Source: Brassica napus (taxonomy: Eukaryota > Streptophyta > Magnoliopsida > Brassicales > Brassicaceae). Taken from it: DNA of 64,000 nucleotides. A program made the translations under genes and the position numbers. Of the stretch, positions 26,001-38,625 are shown one piece after another. How positions within the stretch are numbered: position 1 is the stretch's first letter; every line of letters begins with the position of its first letter. A model generated the notes under the pieces. It saw only the letters and a list, made by a program, of their open reading frames with translations, did not search any database and was not told the origin of the DNA. The stretch is from NCBI RefSeq assembly GCF_020379485.1, contig NC_063447.1, positions 62,609,452-62,673,451 on the forward strand, given 5' to 3'.

Positions 26001-29000
26001 GAAGTTTTACTAAATTAATTAACAAAAAATTTAAACGACACCCATGTACCATGAAATAGAGTTTAATATACATTAATACAAAAGTAGAATGTGTTTAGAA
26101 ATTTTAAAACAACACTAAAAATCATAGGCATCAATATATAGAGCATTTACAGAAAAATTCAATATTTTTGTAGTGGTAAACCCATAGATTTTGAGAAAAA
26201 TTCAAATAAATGAAAATTATATTTTAAAGCGTAGTTTCATCTTTCACTAACATATGATGAAGGTCAAAGAGGTTTGGAACCTTTGTTGTCTCCGTTTTTC
26301 TAGAGAATAGCGATTTTATAGTGGTTAGTAACCTAATTTATGGAGTATTATGAAGTTTTACTAAATTAATTGACAAACAATTTAAACGATGCCCATGTAC
26401 CATGAAAGGGAATTTAATATATATTAATACAAATGTAGAATGCGTTTAGAAATTTTAAAACAACACTAAAGATCATAGGCTTCAATATATAGTGCATTTA
26501 CCAAAAATTTCAATATTTTCGTAGGGTTAACACATAGATTTTGAGAAAAATTAAAAAAAAATGAAAATTCTATTTTAATTCATAGAGTCATCCTTCACTA
26601 ACATATGATGAAGATCAAAGAGGTTTTGAATCTTTGGTGTCTCCGTTTTTCTAGAAAATAACGATTTTATAATGGTTAGTCAACAAATTTAGGGAGTACT
26701 ACGTAGTTTTACTAAATTAATTGACAAAAAATTTAAACGACGCCCATGTACCATGAAATAGAATTTAATATACATTAATACAAATGTAGAATGTGTTTAG
26801 AAATTTTAAAACAACACTAAAGATCGTAGACATAAGTATATAGAAAATTTACCGACAAATTCAATATTTTCGTAGGGTTAACCCATAGATTTTGAGAAAT
26901 TTTCAAAAAACTGAATATTGTATTTTAATACATAGTTGCATCCTTCACTAACATATGATGAAGGTCAAAGAGGTTTGCAACATTTGGGGTCTCCATTTTT
27001 CTAGAAAATAGTGATTTTATATTGGTTAATCAACCAATTGAGTGAGTATTATAAAGTTTTACCAAATTAATTGACAAAACATTTAAACGATACCCTTGTA
27101 CCATGAAAGAGAGTTTAATATACATTAATACAAATGTAGAATGTGTTTAGAAATTTTAAAACAACAGTAAAGATCATAGGCTTTAGTATATAGAGCATTT
27201 ACCGAAAAATTAAATATTTTCGTAGGTGTTAACCCAAAGATTTTGAGAAAATTTCAAAAAAATGAAAACTCTATTTTAATGCATAGTTGTATCCTTCAAT
27301 AACATATGATGAAGGTCAAAGAGGTTTAGAACCTTTATTGTCTCCGTTTTTTAGGTAATAGGGATTTTATATTTGTTAGTTAACCAATTTAGAGAGTATT
27401 ATGAAGTCTTACTAAATTAGTTGATAAAAAATTAAATGATACCCCTATTCCATGAAGTAGAGGTTAATAAACTTTAATACGAATATAGAATGTGTTTAGA
27501 AATATTAAAACAACAGTAAAGACCATAGGCTTTAGTATATACAGCATTACCGAAAAATTAAATATTTTAGTTGGGGTTAACCCATAGATTTTGAGAAAAT
27601 TTCAAAAAAATGAAAATTCTATTTCAATGCATAGTTGTATCATTCACTTACATATGATGAAGGTCAAAGAGGTTTGAAACCTTTGTTGTCTCCGTTTCTC
27701 TAGAGAATATCGATTTTATAGTGGTTAGTCAACCAATTTAAAGAATATTATGAAGTTTTGCTCAATTAATTGACAAAAACTTTAAAGGACATCCATGAAA
27801 TATAGTTTAATATACATTAATACAAATGTAGAATGTGTTTAGAAATTTTAAAACAACACTAAAGATCATAGGAATCAGTATATAGAGCATTTACCGAAAA
27901 ATTCAATATTTTTGTAGGGTTTAACCCATAGATTTTGAGAAAAATTTAAAAAAATGAAAATTCGATTTTAATGCATAATCGCGTCCTTAACTAACATATG
28001 ATGAATTTCAAAGAGGTTTGGAACCTTTGTTGTCTCCGTTTTTCCAGAGAATAGCGATTTTATAGTTGTTAGCAACCTAATTTAGGGAGTATTATGAAGT
28101 TTTACTAAATTAATTGACAAACAATTTAAATGATGCCCATGTACCATGAAATAGAGTTTAATATATATTAATACAAATGTAGAATGCGTTTAGAAATTTT
28201 AAAACAACACTAAAGATCATAGGCTTCAATATATAGTGCATTTACCAAAAAATTCAATATTTTCGTAGGGTTAACACATAGATTTTGAGAAAATTTCAAA
28301 AAAATGAAAATTCTATTTTAGTGCATAGTTGCATCCTTCACTAACCTTTGATGAAGGTCAAAGAGGTTTGGAACCTTCGTTGTCTCCGTTTTTATAGAAA
28401 ATAGTGATTTTATAGTGGTTAGTTAACCAATTTTGGGAATATTATGAAGTTTTACTAAATTAATTGACAAAAAAATTTAAACGATGCCCATGTACCATGA
28501 AAGAGAGTTTAATATACATTAATACAAATGTAGAATATGTTTAGAAATTTTCAAACAACAGTAATGATCATAGGCATCAGTATATAGAGCATTTACCGAA
28601 AAATTCAATATTTTCTTAGGGTTTAACCCATAGATTTTGAGAAAATTCAAAAAATTGAAAATTCTATTTTAATGCATAGTTGCGTCCTTAACTAACATAT
28701 GATGAATTTCAAATAGGTTTGGAATCTTTGTTGTCTCCGTTTTTCCAGAGAATAGCGATTTCATTGTGGTTAGTAAACCAATTTAGGGAGTATTATGAAG
28801 TTTTACTAAATTAATTGACAAAAAATTTAAACGATGCCCATGTACCATGAATAAGAGTTTAATATACGTTAATACAAATATAGAATGTGTTTAGAAATAT
28901 TAAAACAACAGTAAAGATCATAGGCTTCAGTATATAGAGTATTTACCGAAAAATTAAATATTTCGTAGGGGTTGTTAACCCATAGATTTTGAGAAAAAAT

Positions 29001-31624
29001 CAAAAAAATGAAAATTCTATTTTAATGCATAGTTGCATCCTTCACTAAAAAATGATGAATTTCAAAGAGGTTTGAAACCTTTGTTGTCTCTGTTTTTCTT
29101 GAGAATAGCGATTTTGTAGTCTTTAGTCAACCAATTTAAGGATTATTATGAAGTTTTACTAAATTAATTGACAAAAAAATTAAACGATGCCAATGTACCA
29201 TGAAAGAGAGTTTAATATACATTAATAAAAATATAGAATGTGTTTAGAAATATTAAAACAACTGTAAAGATCATAGGCTTAACTATATAGAGCATTTACC
29301 GATAAATTAAATATTTCGTAGGGGTTAACCCATAGATTTTGAGAAAAATTTTAAAAAAATGAAAATTCTATTTTAATGCATATTTGCATCTTTCACTAAC
29401 ATCTGATGAAGGTCAAAGAGGTTTGGAACCTTTGTTGTCTCCGTTTTTCTAGAGAATAGCGATTTTATAGTGGTTAGTCAACCAATTTAGAGAGTATTAT
29501 GAAGTTTTACTAAATTAATTGACAAAAAAATTAAACGATTCCCATGTACAATGAAAGAGAGTTTAATATACGTTAATAAAGATGTAGAATGTGTTTAAAA
29601 ATTTTAAAACAACACTAAATATCATATGCTTCAGTATATAGAGCATTTACTCATAGATTTTGAGAAAAATTCAGAAAAATGAAAACTCTATTTTAATGCA
29701 TAGTTGCATCCATCACTAACTTATGATGAAGGTCAAAGAATTTTGGAACCTTTGTTTTCTCCGTTTTTCTAGAGAATAGCGATTTTTGAGTGGTTAGTCG
29801 ACCAATTTAGGGAGTATTATGATTTTTTACTAAATTAATTGACAAAAAATTTAAACGATGCCCATGTACCATGAAATAGAGTTTAATATACATTAATACA
29901 AATATATAATGTGTTTAGAAATATTAAAAGAACAGTAAATATCATAGGCTTCAGTATATAGAGTATTTACCAAAAATTAAATATTTTCGTAGGGGGTGTT
30001 AACCCATAGATTTTGAGAAAAATTTAAAAAAATGAAAATTCTATTTTAATGCATAGTTGCATCCTTCTCTAACATATGATGAAGGTCAAAGAGATTTGGA
30101 ACCTTTGTTGTCTCCGTTTTTCTAGAGAATATCGATTTTATAGTGGTTAGTCAACCAATTTAGAGAGTAAAGTTTTACTAAATTAATTGACAAAAACTTT
30201 AAATGACACCCATGTACCATGAAATATAGTTTAATATACATTAATACAAATGTAGAATGTGTTTAGAAATTTTAAAACAACACTAAAGATCATAGGCATA
30301 AATATATAGAGCATTTAAAATTTAAGAAAAAATTCAAAAAAATAAAAATTCTATTTTAATGCATAGTTGCATCCTTTAGTAACATATGATGAAGGTCAAA
30401 GACGGTTGGAACCTTTGTTGTCTCCGTTTTCTTAAGAGAATAGCAATTTAAATATTGGTTAGTCAACCAATTTAGGGAGTATTATGAAGTTTTACTAAAT
30501 CAATTGACAAAAAATTTAAACGATGTCCATGTAGCATGAAAGAGAATTTAATATACATTAATAAAAATATAGAATGTGTTTAGAAATATTAAAACAACAG
30601 TAAAGATCATAGGCTTCAGTATATTGAGCATTTACCGAAAATTAAATATTTCGTAGAGGGGTTAACCCATAGATTTTAAGAAAAAAATCAAAAGAATGAA
30701 AATTCTATTTTAATGCATAGTTGCATCCTTCACTAACATATGAAAAAGGACAAAGAGGTTTGGAACATTTGTTGTCTCCGTTTTCTAGAGAATAACGATT
30801 TTATAGTGGTTAGTCAACCAATTTTGGGAATATTATGAAGTTTTACTAAATTAATTGATAGAAAATAAAATGATGCACATGTACTATGAAAGAGAGTTTA
30901 ATATACATTAATACAAATATAGAATGTGTTTAGAAATTTTAAAACAACACTAAAGATCATAGGCTTCAGTATATAGAGCATCTACCGAAAAATTCAATAT
31001 TTCGTACGGGTTAACCCTTAGATTTTGAGAAAAATTCAAAAAAATGAAAATTATATTTTAATGCATAGTTGCATCCTTCGCGAACATATGATGAAGGTCA
31101 AAGAAGTTTGGAACCTTTGTTGTCTCCGTTTTTCTATAGAATAGCGATTTTATAGTGGTTAGTCAACCAATTTAGGGAGTATTATGAAATTTTACTAAAT
31201 TAATTGATAAAAAAAATAAACGATTCCCGTGTACAATGAAAGAGAGTTTAATATACTTTAATACAAATGTAGAATGTGTTTAAAAATTTTAAAACAACAC
31301 TAAAGATCATATGCTTCAGTATATAGAGTATTTACCGAAAAATTCAATATTTTCATAGGGGTGTTAACCCATAGATTTTGAGAAAAATTAAAAAAAAAAT
31401 ATTCTATTTTAATGCATAGTTGCATCATTCACTAACATATGATGAAGTTCAAAAAGGTTTGGAACCTTTGTTGTCTCCGTTTTTCTAGAGAATAACGATT
31501 TTATATTTGTTAGTCAACCAATTTAGGGAGTATTGTAAAGTTTTACTAAATTAATTGATAAAAAATTTAAACGATACTCATGTACCATAGAAAAGAGTTT
31601 AATATACATTAATACAAATCGAAT

Positions 31625-31930
31625 AGCTATATACATACACTATGGACATCCTCTTACAGGGGCCGAAATACAATATGGATAAATTGAATTGATTTTTGGA
31701 AAGGCCAACTCGACTCGATGGGGGTGACGACGACAACTCCACCTACGATTAGATAGATAATTAACATCTTTAACAAGTGAGACAAACCCTGATCTTTCAG
31801 AGTATTTAACAACTTAAGAAAATCATATACAACCCTATTATCAGAGATGTAAAAGTAATGTACACCTGAGATGTGAAAAATGAAAGAGAAGAGAAGATAG
31901 TAACGATCGTTATATCTAAACACATTCCAC
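31625..31930 (+). repeat. Non-satellite spacer, right copy (306 bp)
   Basis: This is the direct repeat of 6801-7106, 24,824 bp away, differing at about four positions. It separates the plus-oriented array from the minus-oriented array. The minus-strand frame is open here as well (31654-31932, 92 codons), and it differs from the left copy at essentially one residue over the shared part plus its N-terminus. No function can be given; the frame may be open by chance or be a remnant of a mobile element. Confidence 0.85.
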
Positions 31931-34900
31931 ATTCTACATTTTTATTAATGTATATTAAACTCTTTTTCATGATACATGGATATCGTTTTAATTATTTTTC
32001 AATTAATTTAGTAAAACTTCGTAATACTCTCTAAATTGGTGGACTAACCAATATAAAATTGCAATTTTCTAGAGAAACGGACACAACAAAAGTTCCAAAA
32101 CTCTTTGACTTTCATCATATGTTAGTGCAGAGTGCAACTATGTATTAAAATAGTATTTTCATATTATTCAATTTTTTTCAAATTCTATGTGTTAACCCTT
32201 ACGAAAAGATTGAGTTTTTTGGTAAATGCTCTATATACTGAAGCCTATAATCTTTAGTGTTGTTTTAAAATTTCTAAACACATTCTACATTTGTATTAAT
32301 GTATATTAAACTCTCTTTCATGGTACATGGATATCGTTTTAATTTTTTGTCAATTAATTTATTAAAACTTCATAATACTCCCTAAATTGGTGGACTAACC
32401 ACTATTAAATCGCTATTCTCTAGAGAAACGGAGACAACAAAGTTTTCAAACCTCTTTGACCTTCATCATATGTTAGTGCAGGATGCAACTATGCATTAAA
32501 ATAACATTGTCATATTTTTGAATTTTTCTCAAAATCTATGTGTTAACCCCTACAAAAATATTGAGTTTTTCAGTAAATGTTCTATATACTGAAGCCTGTG
32601 ATATTTAGTGTTGTTTTAAAATTTATAAACACATTCTTCATTTCTATTAATGTATATTAAGCTCTATTTCATGATACATGGGTATCGTTTTAAGTTTTTG
32701 TCAATTAATTTAGTAAAACTTCATAATACTTCCTAAATTGGTGGATTAACCACAATAAAATCGCTATTCTCTAAAAAAATCGAAGACAACAAAGGTTCCA
32801 AACCTCTTTTACCTTCATCATATGTTAGTGCAGGATGCAAATATGCATTAAAACAATATTTTCATATTTTTGAATTTTTCTTAAAATCTATGTGTCCCCT
32901 ACGAAAATATTGAGTTTTTCGGTAAATGTTCTAAACACTGAAGCCTATGATCTTTATTATTGTATTAAAATTTCTAAACACATTCTACATTTGTATTAAT
33001 ATATATTAAACTTTCTTTCATGCTACTTGGGCATCGTTTTACTTTTTTGTCAATTAATTTACTAATATAATACTATCTAAATTTGTGGACTAACCACTAT
33101 AAAATCGTTGTTCTCTAGAAAAACGGAGACAACAAAGGTTCCAAACCTCTTTGACCTTCATCATATGCTAGTGAAGAATGCAACTATGCATTAAAATAGA
33201 ATTTATATTTTTGAATTTTTCTCAAAATCTATGTGTTAACCCGTACGAAAATATTGAATTTTTCGGTAAATGTTCTATATACTGAAGCCGATGATCTTTC
33301 ATGTTGTTTTAAAATTTCTAAACACATTCTACATTTGTATTAATGTATATTAAACTCTCTTTCATGGTGCATGGGCATCATTTTAATTTTAAGTCAATTA
33401 ATTTAGTAAAACTTCAAAATACTCCATAAATTAGTGGATTAACTATTATAAAATCGTTATTTTCTAGAAAACAGAGACAAAAAAGATTTCATACCTCTTT
33501 AACCTTCATCATATGTTAGTGCATGATGAAACTATCCATTAAAACAGTATTGTCATATTTTTTAATTTTTCTCAATATCTATGTGTTAACCCCTATGAAA
33601 ATATTGAGTTTTCGGTAAATGCTCTATATACTGAAACCTATGATCTTTAGTGTTGTTTTAAAATTTTGAAACACATTCTACATTTGTATTAATGTATATT
33701 TAATTTTATTTCATGGTACATGGATATCGTTTTAGATTTTTGTCAATTAATTTAGTAAAACTTCATAATACTCTCTAAATTGGTGGACTAACCACTATAA
33801 AATCACCATTCTCTAGAAAAACAAAGACAACAAAGGTTTCATACCTCTTTGACCTTCATCATATATTAGTGCAGGATGCAACTATGCATTAAATAATATT
33901 TTCATATTTTTAAATTTTCCTCAAAATCTATGTGTTAACCCCTACGAAAATATTGAGTTTTTCAGTAAATGTTCTATATACTGAAGCCTGTGATATTTAG
34001 TGTTGTTTTAAAATTAATAAACATATTCTACATTTCTATTAATGTATATTAAGCTCTCTTTCATGATACATGAGTATCGTTTTAATTTTTTGTCAATTAA
34101 TTTAGTAAAACTTCATAATACTCCCTAAATTGGTGGACTAACCACTATAAATCACTATTCTCTAGAAAAACAAAGACAACAAAGGTTTCATACCTCTTTG
34201 ACCTTCATCATATATTAGTGCAGGATGCAACTATGCATTAAAATAATATTTTCATATTTTTAAATTTTTCTCAAAATCTATGTGTTAACCCCTACGAAAA
34301 TATAGAGTTTTTCAGTAAATGTTCTATATACTGAAGCCTGTGATATTTAGTGTTGTTTTAAAATTAATAAACATATTCTACATTTCTATTAATGTATATT
34401 AAGCTCTCTTTCATGATACATGGGTATCGTTTTAATTTTTTGTCAATTAATTTAGTACAACTTCATAATACTCCCTAAATTGGTGGTTTAACCACTATAA
34501 AATCGTTATTCTCTAGAAAAACGGAGACAACAAAGGTTCCAAACCTCTTTGACCTTCATCATATGTTAGTGCATGATGAAAATATGCATTAAAACAATAT
34601 TTTCATATTTTTGAATTTTTCTCAAAGTTTATGTGTTATTTAGTGTTGTTTTAAAATTAATAAACATATTCTACATTTGTATTAATGTATATTAAGCTCT
34701 CTTTCATGATACATGGGTATCGTTTTAATTTTTTGTCAATTAATTTAGTACAACTTCATAATACTCCCTAAACTGGTGGTTTAACCACTATAAAATCGTT
34801 ATTCTCTAGAAAAACGGAGACAACAAAGGTTCCAAACCTCTTTGACCTTCATCATATGTTAGTGCATGATGAAAATATGCATTAAAACAGTATTTTCATA

Positions 34901-35545
34901 TTTTTGAATTTTTCTCAAAGTTTATGTGTTAACCCCCCCCCCATGAAAATATTGAGTTTTTCGGTAAATGTTCTATTTACTGAAGCCTGTGATCTTTAGT
35001 GTTGTTTTAAAATTTATAAAAACATTATACATTTGTATTAATGTATATTAAGCTCTCTTACATGATACATGGGCATCGTTTTAATTTTTTGTCAATTAAT
35101 TTAGTAAAACTTCATAATACTCCCTAAATTGGTGGATTAACCACTATAAAATCGTTATTCTCTAGAAAAACGAAGACAACAAAAGTTTCAAACCTCTTTG
35201 ACTTTCATCATATGTTAGTGCAGGATGCAAATATGCATTAAAACAATATTTTCATATTTTTCTCAAAATCTATGTGTTAACCCCTACGAAAATATTGAAT
35301 TTTTCGGTAAATGTTCTATATACTGAAACCTATAATCTTTAGTGTTGTTTTAAAATTTCTAAACACATTCTACATTTGTATTAATGTATATTAAACTCTA
35401 TTTCATCATCGTTTTATTTTTTTGTCAATTAATTTAGTAAAACTTCATAATACTCCCTAAATTGATGGACTAACCACTATAAAATTGCTATTTTCTAGAA
35501 AAATCAGAGATTACAAAAGTTCCAAACCTCTTTGACCTTTATTAT
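31931..35545 (-). repeat. Satellite array in minus orientation, about 10 monomers
   Basis: The same ~350-bp satellite is read in reverse complement here (ATTAAACTCTCTTTCATGGT, GGTAAATGTTCTATATACTG, CAAACCTCTTTGACCTTCAT). It has its own local amplification: adjacent monomers near 33960 and 34310 share GAAGCCTGTGATATTTAGTG. A monomer is shortened near 34637, and a run of ten C lies near 34933. The plus-array form TTGGTTAGTCAACCAA is mostly replaced here by the reverse complement of TGGTTAGTCCACCAATT. Confidence 0.93.
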
Positions 35546-35565
35546 ATGTTAGTGAAAATCATAGG

Positions 35566-35588
35566 TTTTGTGAGCATATTAATAACTT
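35566..35588 (+). repeat. 23-bp direct repeat, right boundary of satellite block
   Basis: Exact copy of 6682-6704. It is followed by A and then the CTAG terminus of the minus-strand Helitron, so the Helitron sits one base beyond this repeat. Confidence 0.85.
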
Positions 35589-36039
35589 ACTAGATTTTGA
35601 CCCGCGCTTAAGAAGCGCGGATATTTTTTTGTTAATCGTTACGCCAATATTAAATGAATTTATATCTATTTATTAGATATCTATAATATTTAAAAGTTGT
35701 TCTATTATTATTTTCAGTCTGATACAATGTTTTCACTGAGTTTTCATATCCGATTCAGACTTGTGGTCGAACCGATAGATCCAGTTATTCGTATAGAGTC
35801 AAGTTAGGATATAATAAAACAAATATGGTAAAAATACATTAAAATCAAAAAACCATTATTAATGCAATGAAAAGAATATAAATTTGATTTTTTTTGTAGA
35901 TATTTTGATATATCAATATATATTTGGCTTGCATAAGAATTGTTTTTTGTATGTGAATCACGTTTTTTGTTTCGTTTCTTTGCTGGTTTTTTTTGTAGTG
36001 TGTTTGGTTTCGATAGAGTTGATGGATACAGGCTTCTGA

Positions 36040-36766
36040 CAGTGTTTTGAAAACCGATCCGGACCCGCAGTTGAACATGTAAAGTTGGTGACCCAATATA
36101 AATGCGGTTAGAGTTTTGTGAAAAACTCAAAATTTAAAAACCCACAAAACCCGTAAAAACCCACTAAAATCCGAAACCCGGTACCGGTTAAACCACTGGT
36201 TCAACCAATAGATAACTTATACATTCTAATGTTTAATTTTTATTTTTTATTTTCTAGATTCTAAATTTCTGATTAAAAATTTGAAGAAGAAGAACATGGC
36301 AAGCTTGATTATACATTCTTTGTTATTAGCAATTTATTACAATGATGTTTTACTTTTGGTCTATTTTGGATTGAATTTTAATTTATTATTCACATTCGAC
36401 ATAAATATTTATGAATTTAATGTTTTCATTTTTTTTAGATGTCATAACTCTTAACTTGTTACATAATTTTAAATATTCTAAACTATTTTTTTGATATTTT
36501 GTATGTCAAATGAAAATAAAAAATATGAAAACTTAGTTAATTATTTTTTAAATGTTTTTAAACATAAAATATACATATCCAAACTATTATTTGATGTTTT
36601 AAAAACATTTATAAAATATTGACTTTAGTTTGTATATTTTTATTTTCATATTTAATATATTATTATATAATAAAATTAATTCATTTATTAAATCCGCGGT
36701 CGATCTAGTGACCCAATGACCCGGTAAGTCGTCCGGTTCAGTGTCCAGTCGGTTTTCAAAACAGTG
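36040..36766. mobile_element. Inverted-repeat element nested in the Helitron
   Basis: CAGTGTTTTGAAAACCG at 36040-36056 is matched in reverse complement by CACTGTTTTGAAAACCG at 36766-36750 (16 of 17 bases). Further loosely matching blocks lie inward (GACCCAAT, CCGGAC). No transposase is visible and no clear target duplication was found, so it is a candidate non-autonomous TIR element that inserted in, or was captured by, the Helitron. Confidence 0.55.
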
Positions 36767-37105
36767 GGTTCCGAGGTAGTTTGTATTTATAATAGGAGAG
36801 TTTTATAGTCGATGTAGGTTAAGATAAGTTATGATAGAATATATTGTAATCAATGTAGGTTATCGAAAATCTTGGTAAAAAATATAAGTAGGAACGATTA
36901 GATATTTTGGTTGATAGAATTAAGGTAAATTATGTAATTGGCCGTACTAAATAAACTTGCAGAGGAAGTCATCAGAATTTTAAGTGTTTTTGGGTTAGAT
37001 AATAGTAATATTTATTAACAAAAAAATCTAAAAATATATCCACTTAACATATTCACAATATCTTCTTTAGGCTTACATAGTTTGTTAACTTAAATTTTAA
37101 ATTTT

Positions 37106-37890
37106 AAATATGTGATTAGCAACAAAGCTTATCGTTTAAAACTGTAAATTGAAGTTAATCTTTAAAAATGTGATTAGCAACGTTGGTAACAAAATATTGT
37201 ACGATGGTGATGTATTTGAAGTTAATTGTATATATTATGTAAATACTATCTGATGAATATTGTGGTATGTATAAGCTATTGTGTTTTTAAGTTTTTTTAT
37301 ACAGACATGATTGATATTTTAATAAGTAATATTGAATAATGTGTTGACATATATACCATTTTTCACTCGGGAAGAGAAGACATGTAAAGACAGTGTGAAA
37401 CATCCAAGAAGGTTTTTCATTTTAACAAACAAAAGTTGCACGATGGCAGGATAAAGATGTGATGAATAATGTGGTATCATCGTATAACCTATAGTGTCTT
37501 AGGTCTTTAATACAAATCATGTTTGAAGTGTAATTTAATAAGAATAATATGTTACAGGTTTAGAAATAGCTGGTGGGTCATATAATCGAAGTTAGTTTTG
37601 GTACAAAGGTCTACTGTTAGTTTCATAACTATAATATGTCACGGTTTAAAAATAGTGTGTGGCTCTTATAATTTACTTTGTTTTGGTACGATGGTTTACT
37701 AATCCATTAAACGGTTTAGAATTATAATAATGTAACCAGTCTGGTAGTTTGAGTAAAAAAGCGGACACATCTTGTCACATATTGTTATAATATAGAAGGT
37801 AAGACCAAAAAATGAAAAAAAGAAAGGGTCCAAAATGACTTTCATAGGTAGATTTATTAAAACTCCTTCCCTTTTAATAATATTGATTTT
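37106..37890 (-). repeat. Helitron 5' module, inner copy (785 bp)
   Basis: Tandem partner of 37891-38625. It includes an internal Helitron-like 5' terminus at 37886 (TC on the minus strand) and the roughly 50-bp segment that the outer copy lacks. Confidence 0.85.
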
Positions 37891-38625
37891 AAATATGTGA
37901 TTAGCAACAAAGCTTATCGTTTAAAACTGTAAATTGAAGTTAATCTTTAAAAATGTGATTAGCAACGTTGGTAACAAAATATTGTACGATGGTGATGTAT
38001 TTGAAGTTAATTGTATATATTATGTAAATACTATCTGATGAATATTGTGGTATTTATAAGCTATTGTGTTTTTAAGTTTTTTTATACAGACATGATTGAT
38101 ATTCTCGGGAAGAGAAGACATGTAAAGATAGTGTGAAACATCCAAGAAGGTTTTTCATTTTAACAAACAAAAGTTGCACGATGGCAGGATAAAGATGTGA
38201 TGAATAATGTGGTATCATCGTATAACCTATAGTGTCTTAGGTCTTTAATACAAATCATGTTTGAAGTGTAATTTAATAAGTATAATATGTTACAGGTTTA
38301 GAAATAGCTGGTGGGTCATATAATCGAAGTTAGTTTTGGTACAAAGGTCTACTGTTAGTTTCATAACTATAATATGTCACGGTTTAAAAATAGTGTGTGG
38401 CTCTTATAATTTATTTTGTTTTGGTACGATGGTTTACTAATCCATTAAACGGTTTAGAATTATAATAATGTAACCAGTCTGGTAGTTTAAGTAAAAAAGC
38501 GGACACATCTTGTCACATATTGTTATAATATAGAAGGTAAGACCAAAAAAATGAAAAAAAGAAAGGGTCCAAAATGACTTTCATAGGTAGATTTATTAAA
38601 ACTCTTTCCCTTTTAATAGTATCGA
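37891..38625 (-). repeat. Helitron 5' module, outer copy
   Basis: Tandem copy of 37106-37890, very similar in sequence and shorter by one deletion of about 50 bp. It ends at the outer 5' terminus of the Helitron. Confidence 0.85.

Larger units (their letters stand above)
7241..31619 (+). repeat. Satellite array, ~350-bp monomer, about 70 copies
   Basis: Head-to-tail copies of an AT-rich monomer were spaced by the landmark GGGAGTAT(T) at 7603, 7957, 8301, 8652, 9002 and 9351, which gives periods of 354, 344, 351, 350 and 349 bp. Conserved blocks in monomer order are GGGAGTATTATGAAGTTTTA, CCATGTACCATGAAAGAGAG, TAGAATGTGTTTAGAAATTT, CATTTACCGAAAAATTCAAT, GGGTTAACCC, TAATGCATAGTTGCATCC, CATATGATGAAGGTCAAAGA, GGTTTGGAACCTTTGTTGTC and TTGGTTAGTCAACCAA. 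No conserved open frame runs through the monomers. Short or fused monomers occur near 10790, 17238, 18798, 19620, 19944, 29650 and 30316. I do not recognise the family by name. Confidence 0.95.
35590..38625 (-). mobile_element. Non-autonomous Helitron with duplicated 5' module
   Basis: Read on the minus strand, the 5' end is TCGATACTATTAAAAGGG (38625 inward). The 3' end has a GC hairpin CCGCGCTT-CTT-AAGCGCGG (35602-35620) followed 12 nt later by CTAG at 35593-35590. The flanks are A before the TC and T after the CTAG, as expected for Helitron insertion between A and T. It encodes no Rep/helicase. A second 5' end, TCAATATTATTAAAAGGG, lies at 37886, and the 5' module is present twice in tandem (from 37106 and from 37891, offset 785 bp). 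The outer copy has lost about 50 bp near 38105. Confidence 0.88.

Noticed and set aside
7241..31619. TTTAGGG word once in many monomers, suggesting interstitial telomere repeats
   Set aside because: It occurs singly as part of CAATTTAGGGAGTATT and never in tandem, and it mutates to TTGAGGG or TTTAGAG freely. It is chance similarity to the plant telomere unit.
7241..31619. CRISPR-like reading of the regular repeats
   Set aside because: The repeat covers the whole ~350-bp unit without unique spacers, and the setting is a plant nuclear genome. This is a tandem satellite.
34923..34945. Run of ten C in the minus array
   Set aside because: It is a local expansion of the normal GGGGTTAAC satellite word (complement), or a sequencing homopolymer error. 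There is nothing else around it.
35804..36130. Overlapping minus-strand frames of 108 and 83 codons
   Set aside because: They lie inside the Helitron and nested inverted-repeat element, are low in complexity (Lys, Asn, Ile), overlap each other, and show no Helitron protein domain.
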